This document shows, one piece after another, positions 18,079-26,473 of a DNA stretch of 64,000 nucleotides. Origin of the DNA: Quatrionicoccus australiensis. Lineage in GTDB: Bacteria; Pseudomonadota; Gammaproteobacteria; Burkholderiales; Rhodocyclaceae. Made by a program: the position numbers and the translations under genes. The notes under the pieces are model-generated. The model did no database searches. It worked only from the letters and a program-made list of their open reading frames with translations, and was not told the origin of the DNA. Location of the stretch: the NCBI RefSeq assembly GCF_020510425.1, contig NZ_JAHBAH010000001.1:124001-188000 (forward strand). Direction: 5' to 3'. Position 1 is the first letter of the stretch; the number at the start of each line of letters is the position of its first letter.

Positions 18079-18504
18079 CAAAAAAACCAGGATGAGCTTG
18101 AAGAGTCAATCGAACTCTTCTTTTTCGCCTACCGCGCCTTCACCTCGCGCCCGGATCGCATGCTGGAACAACGCGGCCTCGGGCGCGTGCATCACCGCAT
18201 CCTGCATTTCGTCGGGCGCAATCCGCAAATCGCGGTCAATGCGCTGCTCGGCATCCTCGGCGTTTCGAAGCAGGCGCTCAACGCGCCGCTCCGCCAGTTG
18301 ATCGAGATGAAACTTGTTGCCGTGGACGTGGCCGAACACGACCGACGCGTCAAACAACTGTCGCTGACAGCGGAAGGAAAGCAGCTCGAAACGCAGTTGA
18401 CCGGTACACAGATGAAACATCTCGCCGCCGTCTTCGCCGCCGCCGGCCCGCAGGCAGAACAAGGCTGGCGGGCGGTGATGCGGACCATCCCGGAAAAATC
18501 CTAA
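18070..18504 (+). CDS. MarR-family transcriptional regulator
   Basis: A 144-residue winged-helix regulator. The helix-turn-helix and wing are visible (VNALLGILGVSKQALNAPLRQLIEMKLV, then VAEHDRRVKQLSLTAEG). I prefer the ATG at 18070 over an in-frame ATG at 18034, because the latter lies upstream of the -10 element and inside the promoter. With the predicted start site at about 18070 the mRNA may be leaderless. It is followed by a glutathione transferase gene and probably represses itself and the divergent aminotransferase gene through the two inverted repeats. Confidence 0.88.
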   Translation: MIDQKNQDELEESIELFFFAYRAFTSRPDRMLEQRGLGRVHHRILHFVGRNPQIAVNALLGILGVSKQALNAPLRQLIEMKLVAVDVAEHDRRVKQLSLTAEGKQLETQLTGTQMKHLAAVFAAAGPQAEQGWRAVMRTIPEKS

Positions 18505-18522
18505 CCCGAACAGGAAACGCCC

Positions 18523-19194
18523 ATGCTCGACCTCTACATCGGCAACAAGAACTACTCCTCGTGGTCGCTACGCCCCTGGCTGCTGCTCAAGCACTTCGCC
18601 ATTCCCTTCAAGGAACACATGGTGTCGGTCGCCGGGCGCGACTACAACCCGCTGCTCAAGCCACTGGCAGGCAATGCGCGCGTGCCTTGCCTGCACGATG
18701 ACGGCTTCCAGATATGGGACAGCCTTGCGATCAGTGAATACCTCGCCGAGCAAAATCCGGCTTTCTGGCCGGTCGACCGCCTGGCGCGCGCCCGCGCCCG
18801 CAGCATATGCGCCGAAATGCATTCCGGCTTCGCCAAGCTGCGCACGGCGATGCCGATGAACCTCAAGCTCAAGCTGAAAGGCAAACCGGCAACGCCGGAA
18901 GTCCAGCGCGACATCGACCGCATCGTTGAAATCTGGGAAGAAGCGCGCAGCAAGTTAGCAACCGGCGACGGCCCTTACCTGTTCGGCGATTTCACGGTCG
19001 CCGACGCGATGTTCGCCCCCATCGTCTGGCGCCTGCACATCTACAACGTCGCCCTGCCGCCGCTCGCCGCAGCCTACAGCGCGACCATGCTGGCACATCC
19101 GGCGATGCGCGAGTGGTACGCGGCGGCACTGCTGGAAAGCGAGGCGCACGCGCATTACGACGATCTGGCCGCGGAATACGGCGGGCAACGCTGA
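18523..19194 (+). CDS. Glutathione S-transferase family protein
   Basis: A 223-residue cytoplasmic GST. The N-terminal thioredoxin-like domain has YIGNKNYSSWSLRPWLLLKH with the likely catalytic Ser/Tyr region, VPCLHDD (cis-Pro region) and ISEYLAE; the helical C-terminal domain contains FGDFTVADAMFAPIVWRL. It starts 18 bases after the MarR gene on the same strand, which suggests co-transcription and a detoxification role for the regulon (inference). Confidence 0.92.
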   Translation: MLDLYIGNKNYSSWSLRPWLLLKHFAIPFKEHMVSVAGRDYNPLLKPLAGNARVPCLHDDGFQIWDSLAISEYLAEQNPAFWPVDRLARARARSICAEMHSGFAKLRTAMPMNLKLKLKGKPATPEVQRDIDRIVEIWEEARSKLATGDGPYLFGDFTVADAMFAPIVWRLHIYNVALPPLAAAYSATMLAHPAMREWYAAALLESEAHAHYDDLAAEYGGQR

Positions 19195-19279
19195 TGGCTA
19201 AAAAATATTTAAAAACAGTGACAACGGAAACCGCTTTGCTGCGTTAACCAGTGATACGAGTTGAATTGCAGGTACAGCA

Positions 19280-19930
19280 GTGCGCAAATTTTTAATCCTT
19301 GTTCTGACGTCATTGGCCGCAATGGGCGTGCACGCCTGGGAGCCGATGAGTGGTGACATGCAGCAGTTCCAGGAGGAACAGCTGCCGGCACAACAACCCG
19401 CCAGCGAAGCCGTCGTCACCATCGCGCCGGTTCCCATGCAGGCCATGGTCGTCGAACTCGCCAACTACACCCCGAATACAACGAGCATCCGCCAGGCCAA
19501 AAAAGCCAAGGCAGTAAAGGTTGCCAGGGTAAAGTCGATGCTGTCGCGCGCCGCACGCGAACAAATCGTATTGGCGAACTCGAGCGCGAAACATGATGAC
19601 CGGGCGGAACTCATTGCGTCGGATAATGACGACGACGACAGCTCTCTTGATGACCTGGACTTCCACCGCTCCTTTAGCAAACCCAAGCTTGCCAAGTCAT
19701 TTGATCAAGCCGATGAAGACGAAGATGACGCGGGCCTGGACCTTCCCGGTCACATCAAGCTTCGTCTTTTGCTGGCACGGACCAAGGCGGTCGATGCATT
19801 CAACCTGAGTCAGGCCGGCAAGGCATCGGGGACTGCAGACGATGGACTGTCCGACGCCGTCAAGCTCCGCCTGCGTATTGCGCGCGCACAGGCGGTGAAA
19901 TTGCATGCCGAGAAATTCGGCAACAGCTGA
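19280..19930 (+). CDS. Secreted acidic protein with two C-terminal repeats
   Basis: A 216-residue protein of unknown function. It starts at a GTG and has a signal peptide (MRKFLILVLTSLAAMGVHA), then a low-complexity, Asp-rich middle (DNDDDDSSLDDLD, DQADEDEDDAG). Two similar 20-residue helices lie at about 155-174 (HIKLRLLLARTKAVDAF) and 190-209 (AVKLRLRIARAQAVKLH), a 35-residue period. The AT-rich stretch at 19198-19215 may hold its promoter. No family is recognised. Confidence 0.65.
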   Translation: MRKFLILVLTSLAAMGVHAWEPMSGDMQQFQEEQLPAQQPASEAVVTIAPVPMQAMVVELANYTPNTTSIRQAKKAKAVKVARVKSMLSRAAREQIVLANSSAKHDDRAELIASDNDDDDSSLDDLDFHRSFSKPKLAKSFDQADEDEDDAGLDLPGHIKLRLLLARTKAVDAFNLSQAGKASGTADDGLSDAVKLRLRIARAQAVKLHAEKFGNS

Positions 19931-20052
19931 AGCCTCAAGCCGGAAACAGACAAGCCGTTTCCGGCCCTTCGCGGCATGACCTGCACTGCCGCCTGAAACG
20001 CCATCCGCTATCGTGGCCGCATCCGTTGACCGGCAAGCAAACGGCCCTCACC

Positions 20053-20442
20053 TCAAGCTTCGATCTTGCCCATTTCCTTGAGTACTTCATGCGCCGAACG
20101 GAAGGCGTCGATGGCAAGCGGCATGCCGCAGTAGATCGCAGCGTGCAGCAAGACTTCCTGAATTTCCGCCGGCGTGGCGCCGTTATTGACCGCACCGCGG
20201 ACATGCCCCTTGATTTCGGTCGCCCGACCGAGCGCAGTCAGCATCGAAAGGGTCAGCAGGCTGCGTGTTTTCAGATCCAGGCCGTCGCGGCACCAGGTCG
20301 TACCCCAGGCGTTGCGGGTCACGAATTCCTGCAGCGGCGCGGTAAAGGCATCGACATTGGCAAAGGCCTTGTCGACGAAGGCATCGCCCATTACCTGGCG
20401 ACGCATCTGCAAACCCTGTTCAAATTGTTCGTCACGACTCAT
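20053..20442 (-). CDS. Carboxymuconolactone decarboxylase family protein
   Basis: A 129-residue protein of the CMD/AhpD fold. It has the PcaC-like segment GHVRGAVNNGATPAEIQEVL followed by HAAIYCGMPLAIDAF, and no CxxC motif, so it is not an AhpD peroxidase partner. A true role in protocatechuate degradation is not supported by neighbours. The ATG at 20442 (MSRDEQFEQG) is chosen over upstream in-frame codons because these overlap the map gene without family similarity. Confidence 0.88.
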   Translation of the reverse strand: MSRDEQFEQGLQMRRQVMGDAFVDKAFANVDAFTAPLQEFVTRNAWGTTWCRDGLDLKTRSLLTLSMLTALGRATEIKGHVRGAVNNGATPAEIQEVLLHAAIYCGMPLAIDAFRSAHEVLKEMGKIEA

Positions 20443-20474
20443 CTTGTTCTCCGTGTGCCGGGTCGGCACTGCGC

Positions 20475-21275
20475 TCAGGCCGCGATGGCCGGGTAATCGC
20501 CGTAGCCGTCCGGCCATGGCGTCAGTATCTCGAAACCGCTGTCGGTCACGGCGACCATGTGCTCCCACTGCGCCGAGAGCGAACGATCCTTGGTGACCAC
20601 CGTCCAGCCGTCCGGCAGATGGCGGATGCCGGGCTTGCCGGCGTTGATCATCGGCTCGATGGTGAACACCATGCCGGCTTCGAGCCGGAGGCCTTCGCCG
20701 GGCCGGCCGTAATGCAGGACCTGCGGCTCGTCGTGGTAGATGCGACCGATGCCGTGGCCGCAGTATTCGCGCACGACGCTGAAGCCTTCACGTTCGGCGA
20801 CTTTCTGGATGGCATGGCCGACATCGCCGAGCGTCGCGCCCGGCCGCACCTGCAGGATGCCGGCGCGCATCGCCTCGTAGGTGGTGCGCACCAGGCGGCG
20901 GGCGAGGATGCCCGGCTCGCCGACGCAGTACATCCGGCTCGAATCGCCGAACCAGCCGTCCTTGTTGAGCGCGACGTCGATATTGACGATGTCGCCGTTC
21001 CTGAGTTTCTTGTCGGACGGAATGCCGTGGCAGATGACGTTATTGACCGAGGCGCAGATCGTCTTCGGATAACCGTGGTAACCAACATTGGCCGGAATCG
21101 CGCCCTGCACCTTGACGATATGGTCGTGGCACAGGCGGTCGAGTTCGTCGGTCGTCACCCCGGCCCGAACATGCTGGCCGATCATGTCGAGCAGTTCGGC
21201 GGCGAGATGACCGGCCCGGCGGGCCAGTGCAATCTCTTCCGGCGAGCGCAGCGGCACCTGCACGGCGCCGCTCAT
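20475..21275 (-). CDS. map: Type I methionine aminopeptidase
   Basis: A 266-residue metalloprotease that removes the initiator Met. Metal ligands are visible in the expected order: NIDVALNKDGWFGDSSRMY (two Asp), CGHGIGRIYHDEP (His), TIEPMIN (Glu) and SAQWEHMVAV (Glu). It is preceded by, and overlaps by ATGA, a small ParD-like gene, so the two are co-translated. It is not next to rpsB, so this may be a second copy rather than the housekeeping one (inference). Confidence 0.95.
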   Translation of the reverse strand: MSGAVQVPLRSPEEIALARRAGHLAAELLDMIGQHVRAGVTTDELDRLCHDHIVKVQGAIPANVGYHGYPKTICASVNNVICHGIPSDKKLRNGDIVNIDVALNKDGWFGDSSRMYCVGEPGILARRLVRTTYEAMRAGILQVRPGATLGDVGHAIQKVAEREGFSVVREYCGHGIGRIYHDEPQVLHYGRPGEGLRLEAGMVFTIEPMINAGKPGIRHLPDGWTVVTKDRSLSAQWEHMVAVTDSGFEILTPWPDGYGDYPAIAA

Positions 21276-21493
21276 GCGGCACGCTCTTCAGTGAGCGGCC
21301 CGGCCTGGCGTTCGGCCTGGATCAACAACAGGCAGATCTCGCCGTAATGCAGTTGCGGATTGAGTTCGGCGAGCATGCCGACGCGCAACCAGTGCTCGGC
21401 CTGGGCATTGATCGAGCGACTCAGCGCGCCGCTGGTCAGACGCAGGTTTTCATGCATCTGTTCTGATATTTTGACAATTCCCAAGGCAGGCAC
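21272..21493 (-). CDS. ParD-like antitoxin-family protein
   Basis: A 73-residue protein with a ribbon-helix-helix-like N-terminus (VKISEQMHENLRLTSGALSRSINAQAEHWLRVGMLAE) that fits the ParD-like family. It starts at a GTG and its TGA overlaps the map ATG (ATGA). No ParE-type toxin is adjacent; the downstream partner is methionine aminopeptidase. It may autoregulate through an inverted repeat upstream of its start (TATATG and CATATA around 21497-21523). Confidence 0.75.
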   Translation of the reverse strand: MPALGIVKISEQMHENLRLTSGALSRSINAQAEHWLRVGMLAELNPQLHYGEICLLLIQAERQAGPLTEERAA

Positions 21494-21559
21494 TCTATAT
21501 ATGTTTTGTAGTCACTTCATATACTAACAAAACCGAACCCGCGCGTCGAGCCGTGCCGC

Positions 21560-22957
21560 CTAGAGGATCTTGCCCGGATTCATCAGGCCCTGCGGATCGA
21601 GCGCCTGCTTGATGCTGCGCATCAGCGCGAGTTCGACCGGGCTCTTGTAATGCGCCAACTCGTCGCGCTTCAACTGGCCGATGCCGTGCTCGGCGGAAAT
21701 CGAGCCGTTCAGGGAGTCGACCGTGTCATGCACGATGCGGTTGACCGCCGGCTGGCTGGCGAGGAAAACGGCGTTTTCCTGCGCGTCGGCCTGCGACAGG
21801 TTGTAGTGCAGGTTGCCGTCGCCGACATGCCCGAAGGCGACGACACGGATGCCGGGAAAGGCTGCCGCCAGCGCCGCGTCGGCGCGCGCCAGGAACTCGG
21901 AAATGGCTGAGACCGGCACCGCGACATCGTGCTTGATGCTGACGCCTTCTATCTTCTGCGCTTCCGAGATGTTCTCGCGCAGCGCCCACAGCCGCGCCGC
22001 CTGCGTCTCGCTCTGCGCGAGCACGGCGTCGGCGAGGCGCTCGCGTTCCAGCATGTCGCCCAGCCAGGCTTCGACAGCGGCGGTCGGCGCATCGGCAAAC
22101 TCGGCCAGCACGTACCAGGGCGACACGGCGCCGGGCCGGACGCTGCCCGGGATATTCTTGAGCACCAGGCCGAGCGCCGTTTCGGAAATCAGTTCGAAAG
22201 CGGTCAACTGCGCGTCGAAAACGGTTTTTGCCCGATTCAGCAGGTCGACCGCTGCGGCCGGGCTGGCGACATTGAGCCAGCAGGTGCTCAGCCGGCGCGG
22301 CAGCGGGTCGAGCTTGAGCACGGCGGCAGTGATGATGCCGAGCGTGCCTTCGGCGCCGATGAACAACTGCTTGAGGTCGTAGCCGGTGTTGTCCTTGCGC
22401 AGGCCGCGCAGGCCGTCCCAGATGTCGCCGTTGGGCAGTACCACTTCGAGGCCCAGCGTCAGCTCGCGCGTGTTGCCGTAGCGCAGCACCTGCACGCCGC
22501 CGGCATTGGTCGACAAATTACCGCCGATCCGGCACGTGCCTTCGGAAGCGAGCGCCAGCGGGAACAGCCGGTCGACAGCGCGTGCCGCCGCCTGCACCTC
22601 GGCCAGCGTGCAGCCGGCCTCGACCGAAATGGTGTTGTTTTGCGCGTCGACCGCGCGGATATGGCGCAGCCGGCTCAGACTGAGCACGACCGCCCGGCCC
22701 GTCGCATCCGGCGTCGCCGCGCCGCACAGACTGGTATTGCCACCCTGCGGCACGATCGGCGTATGGCTGGCGGCGCAGGCGCGGACGACGGCGGCGACTT
22801 CTGCCGTATCAGCCGGACGCACGACGCAGAGCGCTGCCCCGACGTAACGCCCGCGCCAGTCGCTGACGAAGGGCGCGATGTCGGCCGGCGCAGTCAGGAC
22901 GTGCGCCGCCCCGACAATCTCTGCGAGTTGCTCAGACAGGCTGGGCGTAGAGGTCAT
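21560..22957 (-). CDS. FAD-binding oxidoreductase (D-2-hydroxyacid/D-lactate dehydrogenase type)
   Basis: A 465-residue flavoprotein of the VAO/PCMH family. The FAD-binding region shows [28 protein letters not shown] and [12 protein letters not shown]; the C-terminal substrate domain has [13 protein letters not shown] (metal/substrate His) and [15 protein letters not shown]. It probably oxidises a D-2-hydroxyacid such as D-lactate, glycolate or 2-hydroxyglutarate. I start it at the ATG at 22957, which overlaps the 3' end of rimO by 26 bases; upstream in-frame codons give sequence that does not look like protein. Confidence 0.9.
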   Translation of the reverse strand: MTSTPSLSEQLAEIVGAAHVLTAPADIAPFVSDWRGRYVGAALCVVRPADTAEVAAVVRACAASHTPIVPQGGNTSLCGAATPDATGRAVVLSLSRLRHIRAVDAQNNTISVEAGCTLAEVQAAARAVDRLFPLALASEGTCRIGGNLSTNAGGVQVLRYGNTRELTLGLEVVLPNGDIWDGLRGLRKDNTGYDLKQLFIGAEGTLGIITAAVLKLDPLPRRLSTCWLNVASPAAAVDLLNRAKTVFDAQLTAFELISETALGLVLKNIPGSVRPGAVSPWYVLAEFADAPTAAVEAWLGDMLERERLADAVLAQSETQAARLWALRENISEAQKIEGVSIKHDVAVPVSAISEFLARADAALAAAFPGIRVVAFGHVGDGNLHYNLSQADAQENAVFLASQPAVNRIVHDTVDSLNGSISAEHGIGQLKRDELAHYKSPVELALMRSIKQALDPQGLMNPGKIL

Positions 22958-24254
22958 GGTGATCGGCGTCGACGACCTTGACTTGCAGGAAGTCGCCCGG
23001 CTGGGCATCGAAGAAGCCGTCGAGATAGACCAGACCGTCGATTTCCGGTGCATCGGCCTTGGAACGGGCGATTGTGCCTTCCTCGTCCACCGCGTCGACC
23101 AGCACCTGGATGGTGGTGTCGATCTTGGCTTCGAGCTTGGCGGCGGAGATGTCTTCCTGAACCTGCATCAGCCAACGGCGGCGATCTTCGCGCACGTCCT
23201 CCGGCAGCAGTTCGCCGAGTTCGTTGGCCTTGGCGCCCTCGACCGGCGAGTAGGCAAAGGCGCCGACGCGGTCGAGCTTGGCATCTTCGAGGAACTGGAT
23301 CAACTGGTCGAAATCCTCTTCCGTCTCGCCCGGAAAGCCGGTGATGAAGGTCGAGCGGATAACCAGCTCCGGGCAGATCTCGCGCCAGCGGGCGATGCGC
23401 TCCAGCGTGTTCTCGCTGGAGCCGGGGCGCTTCATGGCCTTGAGGATCTTCGGGCTGGCGTGCTGGAAAGGCACGTCGAGGTAAGGCAGGATCTTGCCTT
23501 CGGCCATCAGCGGAATGATGTCGTCGACCGACGGGTACGGATAAACGTAATGCAGGCGCACCCAGATGCCGAAGCTGGCCAGCGCCTCGCACAATTCCTT
23601 CAGGCGGCTCTTGACCGGCTTGCCGCCCCAGAAGGCGGTGCGGTATTTCAGATCGACGCCGTAGGCACTGGTGTCCTGCGAGATAACGAGGATTTCCTTG
23701 ACCCCGGCGCGCGCCAGGTTCTCGGCCTCGGCCAGCACGTCGCCAACCGGGCGCGAGACGAGCGGGCCGCGCAGCGACGGGATGATGCAGAAGGTGCAGC
23801 TGTGATTGCAGCCTTCGGAAATCTTCAGGTAGGCGAAGTGATCGGGCGTCAGGCGCACGCCCTGGGCCGGCACCAGGTCGGTGTAGGGATCATGCGGTTT
23901 CGGCAGGTGCGCATGCACGTAGCCCATGACTTCATCGGCGGCGTGCGGGCCGGTCACGGCGAGCACCGACGGATGCGTCGATTGCACGATGTCGCCCTTG
24001 GCGCCGAGGCAGCCGGTGACGATAACCTTGCCGTTTTCGTTCAAGGCCTCGCCGATCGCGTCGAGCGATTCCTCGACGGCGGCATCGATGAAGCCGCAGG
24101 TATTGACGATCACCAAATCGGAATTGTCGTAGCTCGGGGAGATTTCATAGCCTTCGGCGCGCAGCTTGGTCAGGATGCGCTCGGCGTCCGAGCTGGCCTT
24201 GGGGCAACCCAGGCTGACGAAGCCGACGGTCGGCACTTTTTGTTGAATAGTCAT
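22932..24254 (-). CDS. rimO: Ribosomal protein S12 methylthiotransferase
   Basis: A 440-residue radical-SAM enzyme that methylthiolates an Asp of ribosomal protein S12. It has the N-terminal UPF0004 domain ([31 protein letters not shown] with three cluster Cys), the radical-SAM CxxxCxxC motif in [15 protein letters not shown] and a C-terminal TRAM domain. The length is typical. It is immediately followed by an overlapping FAD oxidoreductase gene. Confidence 0.96.
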   Translation of the reverse strand: MTIQQKVPTVGFVSLGCPKASSDAERILTKLRAEGYEISPSYDNSDLVIVNTCGFIDAAVEESLDAIGEALNENGKVIVTGCLGAKGDIVQSTHPSVLAVTGPHAADEVMGYVHAHLPKPHDPYTDLVPAQGVRLTPDHFAYLKISEGCNHSCTFCIIPSLRGPLVSRPVGDVLAEAENLARAGVKEILVISQDTSAYGVDLKYRTAFWGGKPVKSRLKELCEALASFGIWVRLHYVYPYPSVDDIIPLMAEGKILPYLDVPFQHASPKILKAMKRPGSSENTLERIARWREICPELVIRSTFITGFPGETEEDFDQLIQFLEDAKLDRVGAFAYSPVEGAKANELGELLPEDVREDRRRWLMQVQEDISAAKLEAKIDTTIQVLVDAVDEEGTIARSKADAPEIDGLVYLDGFFDAQPGDFLQVKVVDADHHDLYAQPV

Positions 24255-24311
24255 GCGAAAAACCTTGTCCGGAAAAGCCGGAATGCGAAAAGGCCGTATT
24301 TTACGGGGGAA

Positions 24312-25679
24312 TCAGGCCGGCAGGCGGTCGAGTGACCGTTTCAGCGCGGCAAAACAGTGCTCGTCGATGGCGGTACCGAGGTTTTCGGCCATCATCTCGA
24401 GCGTGCGGGGAATCGGAATGGCGCCACGATAGGGGCGCTCGGCGGTGATCGCATCAAAGATGTCGGCCGTCGTGATGATGCGGGTTTCCAGGGTGATCTC
24501 ATCGGCGAGCAAACCGCGCGGATAACCCTTGCCGTCGAGACGCTCGTGATGCGCCGCGGCAACGACGGCCAGCTCGGAAAAAGCAGCGATGCGCGCCAGG
24601 ATGGTTTCGGTGTACATCGCGTGCGCCTTGACCGCTTCCCACTCCTCGGCGTCGAGCTTGCCCGGCTTGTCGAGCACGCTGTTGCTGACACCGAGCTTGC
24701 CGACGTCGTGCAGCAGCGCACCGCGCTTGAGCCAGCGCCGACGCTCGGCGGACAGGCCCATTTCTTCGGCGATCAGGTCGGTGTAAAGCGCCACGCGCGC
24801 ACTGTGGCCGCTGGTGTAAGGACTCTTCGAGTCGACCACCTGGCCGAAGGCGGCGGCGATGTCGTCGAGGTAATCGTCATCCAGATCAACGATGTGCGCG
24901 GCCGGTTCGAGCGCCAGGATGGCGGCGCCGACTTCCGGTGCGGCCAGCATGGCCCAGAAGGCATCGTCATCGGCAACGAGCTCGAAGGCCTGCACCAACA
25001 GCGGATCGAACCAGTTGCCGGAACGCTGGCGGATTTCGTCGAGTGCTGCGCCCGGCCCGCCGGTCGTGTGGAAGACGTCGATGACCTGGGCGAGCAGCGC
25101 GATCCGCGCATAGAGCGGGATCGCATCGCCGGCCAGTGCTGCCGGCCGGCCCTGCCCGTTGAAATGCTCATCGAGGCTGTAAATCCCGGCCGCGACCGCT
25201 TCCGGAAAACGCAGCAGGCGGGCGATTTCGGCACCGCGCTGGCAACGCGTCGCAATCAGTTCCTGTGCGATCTCGCTGCCGTCGCGCATGATCGTCAACG
25301 CGGTGCGAAAGCGTTCGGCCAGCCCGGCCTTGAGACCGGTATGGCTGAGCACGAATTGCAGCACCTGTGGCAGGCTGTCGCCGACCGTCTTGAAGTCGCG
25401 TTTGAAAGCGAGGTCGTCGGTCAGGTACAGCTCGCAGATGCGTGCCGCGTTGCTGCTGCAGCCGAGATCCTTGAGCAGCAGCGTGTAATAGAGCTCCCAC
25501 AGCGCCTCGTCAGCGAGCCCGATCGTCCGACCGATGTGCATGCCGATCCAGCAGCAGCGGATGCAATGCCCGGCCGGCTGCCCTTCGGTGATGTCGAGCG
25601 CGTGCGACAGCGCCGAAATCAGTTCGGACAGTTTCAAGCCGCCGGAAGACGGCGGCACGGAAAAACGGCGCATCGGCAT
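24312..25679 (-). CDS. Tandem HD-GYP protein with degenerate first domain
   Basis: A 455-residue cytoplasmic protein with two HD-GYP-like halves. The N-terminal half (about 15-235) keeps the fold (LLKDLGCSSNAARI, DEHFNGQGRPAAL, ARIALLAQVIDVF) but has lost the HD dyad (KDLG) and the canonical GYP (GRP). The C-terminal half (about 275-440) is intact: HSARVALYT, HDVGKLGVSNSVL, HHERLDGKGYPRGL, ADIFDAIT. The second domain probably hydrolyses c-di-GMP; the first may regulate it. It lies between tpx and rimO on the same strand. Confidence 0.88.
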   Translation of the reverse strand: MPMRRFSVPPSSGGLKLSELISALSHALDITEGQPAGHCIRCCWIGMHIGRTIGLADEALWELYYTLLLKDLGCSSNAARICELYLTDDLAFKRDFKTVGDSLPQVLQFVLSHTGLKAGLAERFRTALTIMRDGSEIAQELIATRCQRGAEIARLLRFPEAVAAGIYSLDEHFNGQGRPAALAGDAIPLYARIALLAQVIDVFHTTGGPGAALDEIRQRSGNWFDPLLVQAFELVADDDAFWAMLAAPEVGAAILALEPAAHIVDLDDDYLDDIAAAFGQVVDSKSPYTSGHSARVALYTDLIAEEMGLSAERRRWLKRGALLHDVGKLGVSNSVLDKPGKLDAEEWEAVKAHAMYTETILARIAAFSELAVVAAAHHERLDGKGYPRGLLADEITLETRIITTADIFDAITAERPYRGAIPIPRTLEMMAENLGTAIDEHCFAALKRSLDRLPA

Positions 25680-25700
25680 GGGAAAAACCTGCGTTTACAG

Positions 25701-25710
25701 CGGTCGACCG
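25701..25710. repeat. Intergenic CGGTCGACCG palindrome (copy b)
   Basis: A perfect 10-bp palindrome in the gap downstream of tpx. It is one of seven intergenic copies of this motif in the window, all 3' of stop codons. Confidence 0.6.
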
Positions 25711-25748
25711 CCCGGCGAAGCAGAAAACGCTGCCGCGCCGGGATGGGG

Positions 25749-26252
25749 TCAGGCGAGCGCGGCGAGAGCCGGGGCGTAATCCGGCTCCTGCTTGATTTCG
25801 CTGACCAGTTCACTGTGCAGTACCTGATTATTTTCATCAAGCACGATGACGGCGCGCGCCGCCAGCCCGGCGAGCGGCCCGCTGGCGATGGCGACGCCGT
25901 AAGCGGCCAGGAAATCGCGGCCGCGCATGGTGGACAGGGTCTGCACGTTGGCCAGGCCCTCGGCACCGCAGAAACGGCTTTGCGCAAACGGCAGATCGGC
26001 CGAGATGCACAGCACGACGGTGTTCTTCAACTCACTGGCCGACTGGTTGAACTTGCGCACAGAGGTCGCGCAGGTCGGCGTATCGACACTGGGAAAAATG
26101 TTCAAAATCTTGCGTTGACCGCCCAGGCTGGCCAGCGTGACATCGGCCAGATCCTTGCCGACCAGCGCAAAGGCCGGGGCGGCGCTGCCCTTGACGGGAA
26201 AGACGCCGCCCACTTCGATCGGATTGCCGCCCAGGGTTACGGAATTGCTCAT
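25749..26252 (-). CDS. tpx: Thiol peroxidase
   Basis: A 167-residue atypical 2-Cys peroxiredoxin that reduces hydroperoxides, usually with thioredoxin. The peroxidatic Cys lies in [17 protein letters not shown] and the resolving Cys in [16 protein letters not shown], as in E. coli Tpx. I start at the ATG at 26252 (MSNSVTLGG); an upstream ATG adds four residues. A CGGTCGACCG motif lies 39-48 bases downstream of its stop. Confidence 0.95.
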   Translation of the reverse strand: MSNSVTLGGNPIEVGGVFPVKGSAAPAFALVGKDLADVTLASLGGQRKILNIFPSVDTPTCATSVRKFNQSASELKNTVVLCISADLPFAQSRFCGAEGLANVQTLSTMRGRDFLAAYGVAIASGPLAGLAARAVIVLDENNQVLHSELVSEIKQEPDYAPALAALA

Positions 26253-26473
26253 GTTGTGCTCCATGTTTTGGTGATGGCGAAAGCGCCAAGTTGGATATGA
26301 CCTTGCATCAGCGAAAAAAATTCATCGGCAAGTGCAAAAAACATACTGCACACGCCCGAAAAACGACCATCAACAGGCGTTGACCGATGGAGAAGCAAAG
26401 AAAGGAGCGCACTCTGCCTTAAGATATATACTGTTTCGGCCCAGCAGCCCAAAAAACAGGCAACCGCCCCTTC

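Noticed and set aside
20053..20442. AhpD peroxidase partner
   Set aside because: The CxxC of AhpD is absent; the sequence is closer to PcaC-type decarboxylases.
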